A program made the translations under genes and the position numbers. This document shows, one piece after another, positions 1 through 10,839 of a stretch of DNA of 64,000 nt. The stretch comes from Delphinapterus leucas (lineage: Eukaryota; Chordata; Mammalia; Artiodactyla; Monodontidae), in NCBI RefSeq assembly GCF_002288925.2, contig NW_022097999.1:16423285-16487284 (forward strand). The letters run 5' to 3'. Below the pieces are notes generated by a model, which saw nothing but the letters and a program-made list of their open reading frames with translations, was not told the origin of the DNA and did no database searches. How positions within the stretch are numbered: position 1 is the first letter of the stretch; every line of letters starts with the position of its first letter.

Positions 1-252
1 ATGCCAGTCGCCAAGTCCAGGTTGTCACCTGTGCTTCTTACCTTCTGGCTATAAATTAGAGGCTCCCATGACCCCCTCCTTGGGTTTGATAGTTTGCTAG
101 AACATCTCACAGAGCTCAGGAACATCTCACAGAGCACAGTTTACTTACTAGATAATTGGTTTATTATAAAAAGATACAACTCAGAACGGCCAGATCAAAG
201 AGGTGCATAGGGCAAGGCATGTGGGGAGGGATGTGGAGCTTCCAAGCCTTCC
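1..252 (-). mobile_element. Left part of an old LTR, split by a later provirus
   Basis: This stretch and 4610-4995 look like two halves of one old retroviral LTR on the minus strand. The left half stops at the point where the provirus LTR begins (TGTATGG at 253), and the right half resumes at 4610 just after the provirus ends. The inference rests on recalled similarity to a mammalian ERV-type LTR whose middle reads across the junction. The family name is uncertain. Confidence 0.45.
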
Positions 253-666
253 TGTATGGTCAGGCCACCCGAGATGGCTGTTCTCTTGCTCTCTGTACAT
301 CCCCTGCTCGACCAGTGCCTGCTTCACCTGTACCCTACTCGCATGACTGCCCGTACTACATACTTGCCTCCCACCCCAGCTAGAGATTGTTCTAAACTGA
401 CGTCACTGATTGATCCCACCTGACGTCAATTCCCTCTATAATTGATAACCGCCCACTCCCTCCCGGTAGTGAAGATTACCGCCCAGTCCAGCCCGCCTGT
501 CTGCATCGTAGGGTGTTGCTCCAGGATCCTGCTTCAGACGCTTCAGATGTGTAAGCTCCCCCATTTATTAAACCATTGGCGTCTCTGTTGCTGACTCTAG
601 GCTTCTTCTTCGGTCCTGAAGCTGGGCAAGTACAGGCATGGTAGGCCTGGGGGGTGCAGCCCAACA
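253..666 (+). repeat. 5' LTR of the provirus
   Basis: About 414 bp, matching 4151-4609 over most of its length. It carries a TATA-like TATAATT near 437 and an ATTAAA-type poly-A signal context near 568. It lacks roughly 60 bp that the 3' LTR has in the middle, and instead carries a short segment with a CRE palindrome. Confidence 0.75.
398..428 (+). promoter_or_regulatory. Two perfect CRE palindromes in the 5' LTR
   Basis: TGACGTCA occurs at 398-405 and again at 421-428, about 9 bp upstream of a TATA-like TATAATT. TGACGTCA is the consensus CREB/ATF site. In the 3' LTR the second site reads TGATGTCA, a CpG-decayed form, and the first has no counterpart. Activity is not known. Confidence 0.5.
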
Positions 667-1657
667 ATTGGCGGCGCTTGCCAGGAGACCGAGGAAATTT
701 CCGTGAGTGCAGAGATGTCGGGAGATAAGGAAGGGGAATGGAAAGTTGCGGGGCCATCCACTAATATGTGGGCCTAGGAGATCCCAGGGTGTCTGTCCAC
801 TAGTATGTGGGGTCCTGTGGTGGCTGTCCTTGAGGAAGGGGGGCTGCCAAGAGAGTATGGAAAACAGTGGCCCCTAATGGCTCTGCTATTGTGTCAAAGT
901 GAGCCTTTTGTCATTGGGTTGGCTTTTACCTTGGATGTGTGCATGGGCGCCTAGTACGTACGTGAGTCCAAATCCTGTTCTCTCTCTTTGGTCTTTACCT
1001 TCGTTAAAAGGCCCTGGTAACTTGAATGCTGATTCATGTTTTTCTGAAGGTGAGGCAAATGAATGTGAGGGAACGATATGTATTATTGTCTACTGCTATT
1101 GTTTAAACTGAGTTGGCTATTTAGAAACTGAAAAATAAATTCCTAAAGATGTCCTTTTAGATGTGGACATTCTAAAACTGCTTAAAGGAAGTTAGCTTCC
1201 TAGAAGGATTGGTATTTTTCTTGCGCCTTTGAGATGTAAATGACCTGCCTGGGCTCTCAGTAACGTTAATCACCTGGTCCCTGAGAGTGAAGAAGAAAAA
1301 AAAAAGAGGCCTTTTAGAACTCTATAGGAATAATTATGTTTTGGGAATGTCTGTCTAAAATTGTTTCTCCAGATTTTGGTAATTTGCAACTAAACTAAGT
1401 TAAATGAAGAGAATTCTTCGACAATCTGGGTCATTTCAAATAGGATAAAATATTGGAACATTAATTGCTGGGGAGGTGTAAGTTTACCTACCTTTGCCTT
1501 TTTAGGAGAGAAAGACTAAAGCATAAGTTTTCCAATCAAGAAATGCTGGTAGGGCAAAAAGTTCACAATTACTTTCTTCTTGTTTTCTGCCAGAGATTAA
1601 GGTTATTAAGGGTTAAGATTATAATCGGTCATAATTCTAGTTACTGTGACCAAGTTT

Positions 1658-1855
1658 TTTTTTTTTAACATCTTTATTGGGGTATAATTGCTTTACAATG
1701 GTGTGTTAGTTTCTGCTTTATGACAAAGTGAATCAGTTATACATATACATATGTTCCCATATCTCTTCCCTCTTGCGTCTCCCTCCGTCCCACCCCTCCA
1801 GGCAGTCACAAAACACCGAGCTGATATCCCTGTGCTATGCAGCTGCTTCCCACTA
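1658..1855 (-). mobile_element. 5'-truncated L1 3' end, inserted in the provirus
   Basis: A short minus-strand copy of the L1 3' tail: the poly-A reads as a T run, and the rest mirrors the end of the L1 at about 59340-59560. It is flanked by a 12-bp target-site duplication, gtgaccaagttt, at 1646-1657 and 1856-1867. This insertion post-dates the provirus. Confidence 0.85.
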
Positions 1856-2176
1856 GTGACCAAGTTTCTTTATTGATTATGTTGTAACCAGGTGTTTAAC
1901 AGTGCCTTTTTAGGTCTTTTGTGATTTATAGGCTTATTGTTGTATTCTGATGCTTTTGCAAAAGTGCTTCATCTTCAAGAAGATTCATAGGAAGGATCTT
2001 TTGACAAGTACAGGGCTCTGATAAATTTCAGATCATACCACTGAACTGGGTAAGAAATTAAAGAATCCTAAGGGAAAACCTGATGGCTTCATAAAAAGTT
2101 AACAAAAGGATTGGTTACTGAGTGAACTGGTAGATATGGTTGTACTTTTTATGGTTTTTGTCTGGAATATTACTGG

Positions 2177-2387
2177 CTTTTTTTTTTTTTTTTTTTCGGT
2201 ACGCGGGCCTCTCACTGTTGAGGCCTCTCCCGTTGCGGAGCACAGGCTCCGGACGCACAGGCCCAGCGGCCATGGCTCACGGGCCCAGCCGCTCCGCGGC
2301 ATGTGGGATCTTCCCAGACCGGGGCACGAACCCACGTCCCCTGCATCGGCAGGCGGACTCTCAACCACTACGCCACCAGGGAAGCCC
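2177..2387 (-). mobile_element. CHR-type SINE
   Basis: A tRNA-derived SINE in reverse orientation: a T run, then the body, ending caccagggaagccc. Target-site duplication tattactgg is at 2168-2176 and 2388-2396. It lies inside the provirus, so it is younger. ORFs predicted across it come from the SINE and are not genes. Confidence 0.9.
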
Positions 2388-3599
2388 TATTACTGGTTTT
2401 GATCTGTGTTTCCCAGGTCTGGGGAAGCCCTTCCCCTCAAGTTAGTTACGACTTACAGCAATTTGGTAAACTACACCTGTGGGTAGAATTGAAACATTTC
2501 TTCTCTCTGCCTGGTCGCTCCAGAAACTGGAGACTTTTGGGTTCTGAGCAGCCTTATCAAGTGAATGGGAAAGACTGTCTCCTGGCATGTGCAGGCATCT
2601 CGATATTTCGGGGACCTCTAGGAGAGAGAAATCCACTGATGTGGAGCCTGATGGCAGGCCCTTGGCATGGCTCTCCTGGCCTTGAGAGGCTTCCTGGGAA
2701 TTCGGTGTGAGACTCCTGAGGAATTCTACCACAGCCAGTTTGGAGGAGCCTATGTAGTCAACTGACCAGACTTGTTCTGCAAACAAATTAGTTCTGATGT
2801 GGCTGTGTTTGGTGGAGATGAGGGTAATTTCAGAGAGAAAAAAGATTGTTTCAATAGATATTAAATTCTAGTTCTGCTAAGTGAGGTCTGTATTTATGAA
2901 AGTTACTGTGTTAGCCATACTTTTGCCCTGATGTTCAGGCTGGAAAGAAGATTATCTAGTGAAGTTGTCGCAGAGTATAATTACTCATAGTGTATCACTG
3001 CTTGCTTTATGTCTGCCACTAAAAGCACATGTACAATGTTTGTGTAACACTTCGGCATAAGGAAGAAAATGTATAGCCTATAAAATGTTTCCCCATGCCT
3101 CTGAGCTTGTTCACAATATCTCATTAGTTTTCCCTCAAAGTGGACAACTCTATAAGCAAATAGAAAGGAGACCTAGCACTGAGGCACATGATCTGGACCC
3201 AGGGTAGGCAGCATTCACCCTGGCTCCCAGGAACATATACTTTGGTCTATCTAAAGATTTGCAATCAAAAGGGGAAAATGATGGAAAAATCTTCATATAT
3301 GGAGGTATGGGGAAGGCATTCTGGCTTATACGTGGTTTAATTTAAACTTTATGGACCAGAGTGGCCTGTTTGGTGGCCTGTCGAGCATGAATTATGCATC
3401 TGCTTTGGCCATGTGGAGGGGAATGCATTTGAAAGTGAAAATGGAGTAGCAGTGGTTCAGACACCCAAGGTAAAACTAGGTGGCCATTGTTCAGAACTGT
3501 ATTGCAGACCAGCACAAAAACCACAGGCAGGTGTGGTATTATCTCAGAATGCAGGTACTGCTTGTATTTTGTTTAATGGTCATGGTCACCCCTGTATTG

Positions 3600-4044
3600 T
3601 ACCTGTTAGATGTCTTACATTTCGTCCCTAGCTTGAGCGAAGGGAATCTATTTGAGGACGGAACAGCAATGCTGGCCTCACTGCAAAATGAGTCTAATTG
3701 CTGGGTCAACAGCGAGATGCCATTGTCATCTTCCTCTGGACTTCCATGGAAAACTGACCCAGCTAATGTGACCATGTGGGGATGACTGACAATGGGGCAG
3801 GGGAAGACTTTCACCATCTTCCTTTCCCACGGGCCAGTACATCAGAAGGACCCCTTCGGTAAATGTAAAAACCAAGGGGGGCCTTACCTTCCTTATAACT
3901 GGACAGGGCATTGCTGCCATTGACTCCATCTCCATTGACCTGGTAAGCGCTTGGCTCCAAAATTGGCCCACATCCTGGCAAACGACTGTTCTTAGCATAC
4001 TAGGTATCTTACTGTTGATACTCTTTAGCCGCTGGTGTCTGTAG
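3600..4044 (+). pseudogene. Retroviral env-like C-terminal remnant
   Basis: In the frame ending at the TAG at 4042-4044 there is a tail with SAWLQNW followed by a hydrophobic stretch (SILGILLLILF) and a short basic end. This resembles the membrane-spanning end of a retroviral transmembrane envelope subunit, and its place just before the 3' LTR fits. A neighbouring frame upstream reads LPYNWTG, a possible glycosylation site, which suggests a frameshift between the two. The rest of env, including any receptor-binding part, is not readable. Non-functional. Confidence 0.5.
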
Positions 4045-4150
4045 TGTATTTGTGGTATCTGGTGGCAGTGCCCCTCTATATACCCAGGGATATCATGGAA
4101 GAGGGGTGGACCAAGACTGTAAGGGTCGTGCAGGGTCTGCAGGGGTGGAG

Positions 4151-4609
4151 TGTAAGGTCAGGCCACCCAGGATGGCTGTTCTCTTGCTCTCTGTACATCC
4201 CCTGCTCGACCAGTGCCTGCTTCACCTCTACCCTCCTCACATGACTCGCCTTCCACCATACGTGCCTCTGCCCCCCAGCTAGTGATTGTTCTAACCTTTA
4301 GATCAGAACATCTCCACCATGACAGCTTATCAAAGGGGCAGTGAGGGGCATGCCCCTCAGCTGGTTTCCCTGGTAACCGATGAGCCAACCTGATGTCAAT
4401 TCCCCCTGTAACCTACCCAACTCACTCCCGGCCAGGAGTGAAAACTGCCACCCTGCGTGGCACAGTGTTGCTCCTGGACCTTGCTTCAGACATGGAAGAT
4501 CCCTCATCCGTTAAACCATTGATATCTCTGTCACTAGCTCTGGACTTTTTGTTCGGTCTTGAAGCTGGGCAAGTACAGGCCTTGTAGGCCTGTGGGGTGC
4601 AGCCCAGCA
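4151..4609 (+). repeat. 3' LTR of the provirus
   Basis: About 459 bp and homologous to 253-666, with visible substitutions throughout, so the insertion is old. It contains a perfect 18-bp palindrome (TGAGGGGCATGCCCCTCA, 4342-4359) in the part missing from the 5' LTR. Confidence 0.75.
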
Positions 4610-4995
4610 CTTACCCAGGCTCACCACCCTCCCAGCACTTCTACATATTCTGCAACCTGGGAGCTCCCAGGACCCCATACTATTGCTTTTTTATGGAGAC
4701 TTCATTACTTAGGCATGGTTGATCAAATCATTGGCCACTGGTGATTAATTCAACCTCCAGCCCTTCTCCCTTCCCTGGAGGTCAGGTCAGGGGCTGAAAG
4801 TTTCAACCCTCTAAATGGTTGGTTCCCCTGGCAACTAGGTGCCATCCTAAGGGGTTTTTCAAAAGTCACCTCATCAACAAACTCAGGTGAGGTTTATAGG
4901 GGCTTGTGATGAATAACAAAAGATGCTCCTTTCACCTTTTTTCCTCTTTTAGGGAATTCCAAATGCTTTAGGAGCTATGTGCCTGAAGACCAAAT
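4610..4995 (-). mobile_element. Right part of the split old LTR
   Basis: Continuation of the element begun at 1-252, including the phrase caaatcattggccactggtg, which I recall from an old mammalian ERV LTR read in this orientation. Family name not certain. Confidence 0.45.
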
Positions 4996-5029
4996 ATATA
5001 TTGTAAATCACAATAGTACATATACATAT

Positions 5030-5535
5030 TTGAATTTTTGTGGTAAAATATACATAACATACATTTATTATTTTAACTCTGTTTAAGTGTACAATGTATT
5101 GGCATGAAGAACATTAACAATGTTGTCCAACCATCACCACTATCCATTTCCAGAACTTTTTTGCCCCACACAGACTCTGTACCCATTAAAAAATAACTCC
5201 CTATTTCCTCCCCCTCCTCAGCCCCTGGTAACCTCCATTCTACTTTCTAAGAATTTGCTTATTCCAGAAATTTCATACAAGAGGAATCATACAAAATGTG
5301 GTTTTCTGTGTCTGATTTATTTAATTTAGCATAATGTTTTCAAGGGTTATCCATGTTAAGCCATGGATATATCAGAATTTCCGTCCCTTTCATGGCTCTC
5401 ATTGTGCGTACATACATCTCATTTATCCATGGCTCTGTTCATGGACACTTGGGTTACATTGTAAATAATGCTGCTGCAAACAGTGGGGTACAATATCTGT
5501 TGGAGTTTCTGCTTCCAATTCTTTTCGGCATATAT
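5030..5535 (-). mobile_element. Old L1 (L1M-type) 3' end
   Basis: Antisense L1 3' sequence with the usual landmarks in order: a track like tgtacaatgtattggcatg, then accatcaccactatccattt, then the end-of-ORF2 region (gttatccatgtt... catggacacttgggtta). Diverged, with no open frame. Confidence 0.75.
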
Positions 5536-8390
5536 GGTCCTGTTATATTTTAATTCAAATTGAACAACGAACTTCCAGCGCTTTCTTCTTCTTGGTGGTC
5601 CGTAAGGCAATAAAGAACCTGGTACTTCCATTTTCCAGATGCAGAAACTGAGCAGGAGATTAAGGCTGCAAACTGGAACTGGAAACTAGATCCTTAGGGT
5701 GGAGTCTTTGGCACTAACACCCCCAAAGACAAGGTCTGTGCATCACCGATGCATCCTCAGGACAAGTGGCCAGGAGGCAGTCCACATGGTGAAAGAATGG
5801 ATGAATGTTTTTTTGTGCTGACACTTTGAAGAGCCTCTCGAATAAGCTCCTGGTGTCTCTAACACTTTTTCCTCCCCCTTCCCAAATCTCGCTCTCCATT
5901 TATTAGACACACTCCCCCCCCACCCCCACCCCACCCGCCCCGCCAAGGGACTTGGACAAACCAGCTGGTCCTGGTCCATATCTTAAGTCATAACAACTTC
6001 AGTCTCATTCAGGCCTGAGAGAGGTTGCTTTCCAAAGTGTTCTGTCCACAGTCCCAGGTGTATGTCTTTCCCTCCATCCTGTGTGGGGCTTCACTTGAGC
6101 TTCACCCCGAGTTCATTGCAATTCCCAAGCAACTGGTTCCTGGCTGCTGTGTGAGACCCACTGGGGGGCCCTCTGGCATAAGGTAGGGGTGGATTTGGAT
6201 GCTTTCTAGTCAAGTTTTGTCAGAGAATCTCTAGCCTGCTGCATGGTTGCAGGTCCTCTTATCTCACCAAGCTGTCCTGGGGTTTTGGGAATCTCAACCC
6301 AAATTCCCTTTTGTTTAAAAATTGAGACAAATGTAATTTTAATGAAGTGGTGAAAATGCTTCTCTTGGTAAACTGTACTGTCGACTTGGCATTTGCTTTA
6401 GAAAATGGGGGCTCTAAAAGGATTCCCTGCTCTCTTCTCCTTGGAGGAGCCTGGCTTCAGGCTCTCAGAGGAGGTAAGGGGTGTGGCTTAAATCATCTGG
6501 GGTCCTTTGTCCACTTGCTTTCTGCCCACACGACAACAAAAGCTGTCACTAATGGCACAGAGATGGGATGCAGAAGGCGTGTGCCTGTCTCTCGCTATTG
6601 GGGAGAGTGTGTGTAAGAAAGAAGGCAAGTGATGGTGAGAAGCACACGCAAGGCATCCATTTCATGCCCCCAAAGTAGTATGGCTAAAGGTTCAGTTTCA
6701 CCAGGGAAAATTCTCTGTCTGGTGGAGGAAGGAGGCGCTGAGACAAAAGGTTTCGTGGTGAGGGTGGGGTGGAGATGAGCTCGTGCAGGTTTGGCAAAAA
6801 TAGAGAACTAAATCCATCTATCTATAGCCCGACTACAGGCAAACAACCACCCGTCTCCGCTGAAAGTGGGCGGGGCCGAGGGGAGCAGGGGAGGGAGCGG
6901 CTTCACGGACAGCAGAGGGTTAACCGCTCCGGGCGCCCAAGGACGTCAGAGCGGGTTCTTGTCTGCAGCTGGGATTGAGAGCTTTTATTCCTTGTTATTT
7001 TTCCTCCCGTCTTTGCTTTTTATTGTGTTAGGATTTCGGGATTTGGCTTTTTATTTTTTTTAATGTTGAAAATATTTGGAAGGGGAGAAAAAAAAATCAA
7101 TCCCAGTGAAAGGATAGGAAGACAGCAGGCTGGAGGATGGGGCCATTGGGAGTCCGTGGTTCAGATCAAGAGCAGGGCAGCTACCCTTACGTGGCCCCCT
7201 CCCATCCCTACATTCCCCTGAACCCCCAAAACCTCAGCCTGGGCAAAGGGGCTTCCTGCTTTGGAGCCATTCATCCACAAGTCAGCTATGAGGCCCGCTG
7301 TTATTAACAGGGGCCACTGCCCCATGTGCCCTCCTCCTGGACACAGACGTCCTCCCGCCCAGCAGTCGTAGCCTGTGGTGGGCTGCGAGGTCAGGAGATG
7401 TCTCTGCAGGAGACTTTCTCCTCTGCTGACCCAGTGGGGAAGGGCATGGAGAAGGACACAATCTCTCTGAAAGTGAGGGGGGAGAATAGAGGAGATCAGG
7501 TTCCAGAAAGGAGGGAAGGAGTGACATGCATTACTCAAGACAATTTAGAGCTGCTTAGATGTTTATAAGATACTTCTTTAGGAAGTAAATATGAAAACTC
7601 AGGGAGGCCATATTCAGCCGATGGCCATAGGGGTCAGAATTTTTCGTAGTCTGCAGGTTTCAGGACAGAGTTGTTGGTCTGAGGCAGAAGGTACTGAGCA
7701 CAAAGGTCAGGTGAGAGAAAGGTAAGGTGGCCTGAGTGTGGCGCCATGAAGCCAGAAATTGAGACAGAGATGTGGAGACAGAACCATTGAGCCCCAGGAT
7801 CCTAGGGATGGAAAGGATGCCTGAGCATATCTGGGGGACCTGCTCCCCAGAGGAAGAATGATGTTGGCCCACATCCCTGATATGGAAGCCTCCAGTTGGC
7901 TTGCATACTTTGGGTCCTAGGGAGACGACCCGGGAATGGGTATAGCTACTTCCCAATGGAACTTTGTCACTTGGTAGCCCTGGGAAGCTGCAGGAATTGC
8001 AGGGAGAGAGGTGGAGACTCAAAGGGCAAGACCAAATAACATTTGTCTCTTACTCTTGCTTATAGTCACACTGACAGAGAAAGCAAGCTGTGGGAAATGG
8101 TCACCTGGTGTTAAAGATCAGAACTGGGTCTTCTGAACTAAGACTTAACATTATAAAAATGGACTTTCTACCAAGGATAGGGTACATCTGAAGGGGAACA
8201 TGACAATGGGGGTTGGCAGGAAAATCTCCCACCTGATCCAAATAACTTAAACTGAAACTTTGAGAGAAAGTGGGAGGGATAAATATCCATCTGCAGTGAA
8301 AACTGGATATTGTGGAGAGTGAGCCTGGCATCAGTGAAAGATAGAAACAAAGAAGTTCTTGGTTAAGTAACAATGTTCGTGTGGTCTCAG
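5536..8390. other. Intergenic stretch with no recognised gene
   Basis: I see no supportable exon or repeat family across most of this block. A weak MIR-like phrase lies near 5630-5690. The ORFs here are short, lack codon structure and have no recognisable domain. A CpG-dense patch near 6.9 kb is listed separately. Confidence 0.5.
6845..6966. promoter_or_regulatory. Short CpG-dense patch, possible regulatory element
   Basis: About eleven CpGs occur in roughly 120 bp, far above the surrounding sequence. The patch includes a GC-box-like gggcggggc and a CRE-like GACGTCA. It is too short to be a standard CpG island, and no adjacent exon was recognised. Promoter or enhancer function is only a possibility. 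Confidence 0.3.
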
Positions 8391-8394
8391 ATTG

Positions 8395-8875
8395 GGGCTG
8401 GAGATCTTTACTTTCTCCTCTCCACCCTGTCTTCAACACTCTGCCCTGAGTCCTGGAAGCCTGTCTTTATGGATGCATCAGTGGGCTCTCTGCTGGGTTC
8501 AGCCAATAAGAATCAACCAGTGGGAGACTGGAAGATGGGAGGACAGTGAAGTCGGGATATTTATTTTCTGGCTCCCTCCCAGGTGGGTCTCCATGTGCTG
8601 GCTGCATCCCTCCTCTAAAAACCTCAGCTCTTGTCAGTGACGTGCGACAGCAGCTCTGTTCAGATTCAGGTACCTACCTTTTCCCTTTGCCCCTCCAGGG
8701 CTTGGAATGGTAACAGATCCCCACCATTGTTGGCTCTATTCCTTGCTGGTTTCCCTTAACCCTGCTGACACTACCTAACCAGCCCCTTTATTAAACTCCG
8801 AATTACCCCATCTGAGATTGCCAACCACTTCCCACTGGGACCCTACCTAATACAATAATCTAATTAATGACATAA
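8395..8875 (+). mobile_element. Old interspersed repeat, family not named
   Basis: The segment contains phrases I recall from a common old placental repeat: ggttcagccaataagaatc, tatttattttctggctccc, and near the end cctttattaaactccg followed by ccacttcccactgggaccct. It may be an LTR. I cannot assign the family with confidence. Confidence 0.4.
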
Positions 8876-8989
8876 AGTTGAAACTGTAACATGAGGTTGG
8901 TATAAGCTCAATGTCACCAGCAACACTTGGTTGGATGAGGCCGAAGATGTGAATTCTATGTTGGTAAGGATCCTATTCACCCAAATAAA

Positions 8990-9750
8990 TTAGCCTCATG
9001 GCAGTGGGTCAAGAACTCAGTTCATTTAATTATTTAAATAAATATTTATTGAGTATCTACTGCATGGCATGTACTACAGTAGGGACTGGGGAGTCAGTGA
9101 TGGGCAAAACAAACATCCAGGTCTCAAGGTGTTTTCAATCTAGTGGGGGAGAAAGATTAATCACACAGTCACAAATATAAATATATAGGTAGAAACTGTG
9201 ATAAATCCTTGGCAAGATAACATGTTTCTCTGAGAGCATCTAATAGGAGGTTAATAAGGGGTGGAGCATTAGAGAAAGTTCCTCTGAGGAAGTGACACTA
9301 AGCTTAGTCAGGCAAAGGGCAAGGGATGGGGAGAGGAGCGTAGTAAGCAGAGGGAATAGCACGTTCAAAGATTCTGAGGCTGGGGCTTCCCTGGCCATCC
9401 AGAGGTTGAGCCTCAGCGCTTCCACTGCAGGGGGCCTGTGTTCGATCCCTGGTTGGGGAACTAAGATCCCGCATGTCACATGTGGTGTGGCCAAAAAATA
9501 AACTGTCAAAGATCCTGAGGCTGGAAGGGCCTTACAGGTGTTCAGTGAGCCTGGGAGAGGCCTCTACAGCAAGTTGAGAGTTGGCTTTACGTGCAGTGGG
9601 GAGGCATCATAGAGTTTTGGGCAGGAGAATAGCATGACTTGATGTCACAAAAACTGGTGATGGTACACCACGGGGAGCACTGGTGGGGATAAAAGGAGAA
9701 ACAAGTGACGCTGCTATGGGAGGTCCCAACCACTGGCCTGGCTAACAGCG
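8990..9750 (-). mobile_element. L2 LINE fragment, antisense
   Basis: It opens with aaataaatatttattgagta, the reverse complement of the L2 3' end, and continues with features of antisense L2 such as cctctgaggaagtgacac and a gttcaaagattctgaggctgg phrase. A CHR SINE interrupts it at 9384-9506. Confidence 0.65.
9384..9506 (+). mobile_element. Short CHR-type SINE
   Basis: Starts ggcttccctggccatccag and ends in ccaaaaaataaactgt. Flanked by an 18-bp duplication with one mismatch, caaagat(t/c)ctgaggctgg, at 9366-9383 and 9507-9524. It lacks the central part found in the longer SINE copies in this window. Confidence 0.85.
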
Positions 9751-9973
9751 TTGTGATGCTCTCCTTGTCCAGGAAAGCCTCACTTGGAGGCAGTGAACTG
9801 GGCTGATGGGCACAACCGTTGGGTGCCTTGTTCTTTCATAAGCATTGCAGTGATGCGGGGAGCTAGTACCTGGGATCTAATTCTGACTAGCAAGGAAGAA
9901 TTTGTTGGTAAGGTAGAAGTGTCTGGAGGAAAAGGGGAAGTTCTTGGGAGAAAGGGATGGATGATCATATGAT

Positions 9974-9990
9974 GTGTGTGTGTGTGTGTG
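9974..9990. repeat. Short (TG)n microsatellite
   Basis: Eight or so TG dinucleotide units in a row. Confidence 0.8.
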
Positions 9991-10130
9991 AGACACAGAC
10001 TGAGAAACAGAGGTAGAGAGATGTGCTAGAAAAGCAAATCTCTTGGACTCCAGAAAGAAAACAGGAGTTACTAGCTTATGGCTAGAGATTCAGACAAATA
10101 AACTAGATTAACAGGCACAGGAAATCCTAC

Positions 10131-10558
10131 TGTATTTATTTGCTTGGACTGCCATAACAAAGTTCCACAGACTGGGTATCTTAAATGACAGAAATTTATC
10201 ATCATCTCACAGTTCTGGAGGCTAGACATCCAAAATTAAGGTGTCAGCAGAGTTGGTTCCTTCTGAGGATGTGAGGGAAGGAAGGACCTGTTCTAGGCCT
10301 CTCTCCTTGGCTTGTAGATGGCCATCACCTGCCTGTCTTTCTTCACATTGTCTTCTCTCTACTTGTGTCTGTCTCTGTGTCCAGATTTCCCCTTTTTATA
10401 AGGACATTAGTCCTATTGGATTAGGGCCCACCCTCAAGACCTCACTTTTCCTTGATTATGTCTATAAAGATTCTATCTCCAAATAAGGTCACATTCTGAA
10501 GTACTGGGGGTTAGGACTCCAACATATTCTTTTTAGTAGACCCAAGGGACCCATCACA
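10131..10558 (-). mobile_element. MLT1-type LTR (ERVL-MaLR)
   Basis: The reverse complement starts TGTGATGGG and ends in the typical MaLR tail, with aactgtgag, aaatttctgtcatttaag and cccagtctgtgga before AATACA. Flanks show a 5-bp duplication with one mismatch (cctac at 10126-10130, actac at 10559-10563). It looks like a solitary LTR with no internal sequence next to it. Confidence 0.8.
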
Positions 10559-10839
10559 ACTACCAAATGAAATTCAAGCAGAACTTACTAATTCATCTAT
10601 CAAACATGTACCAGATGCTTACTCTATACCAGGTACCTGCTAAGTGTGGGCTTGGCCCCAAAAGTACACTTGGTCTTGTGGTAGAATACGGACATTCAAA
10701 ATATGTAATGCAGGTTAACAAGAGCTGTGATAAGTATGTTTACTTCTAGGACACACTTGATATATGACACAGTTTAATGTAACATAACAGGGAAGCACAG
10801 GGGATACAAAGCATAGTGGTGGCACAAAGAGCAGAGTGG

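Larger units (their letters stand above)
253..4609 (+). mobile_element. Defective endogenous retrovirus with two LTRs
   Basis: A provirus remnant: a 5' LTR (253-666), about 3.5 kb of internal sequence, and a 3' LTR (4151-4609). Both LTRs start TGTA(T/A)GGTCAGGCCACCC and end CCCA(A/G)CA. The 3' LTR is preceded by a purine-rich tract (aggggtggag) as expected for a PPT. The bases just after the 5' LTR (from 669, tggcggcg...) sit where a primer-binding site should be, but I could not name the tRNA. A 5-bp flanking repeat is nearly preserved (cttcc at 248-252, cttac at 4610-4614). No gag or pol reading frame survives; only an env-like tail is recognisable near 3.6-4.04 kb. An L1 fragment and a SINE lie inside. 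Class I (gamma-like) is an inference. It cannot encode a virus. Confidence 0.75.

Noticed and set aside
253..4609. An intact retroviral gene in the provirus
   Set aside because: Only a short env-like tail is readable; gag and pol are not recognisable and the interior is interrupted by L1 and SINE insertions.
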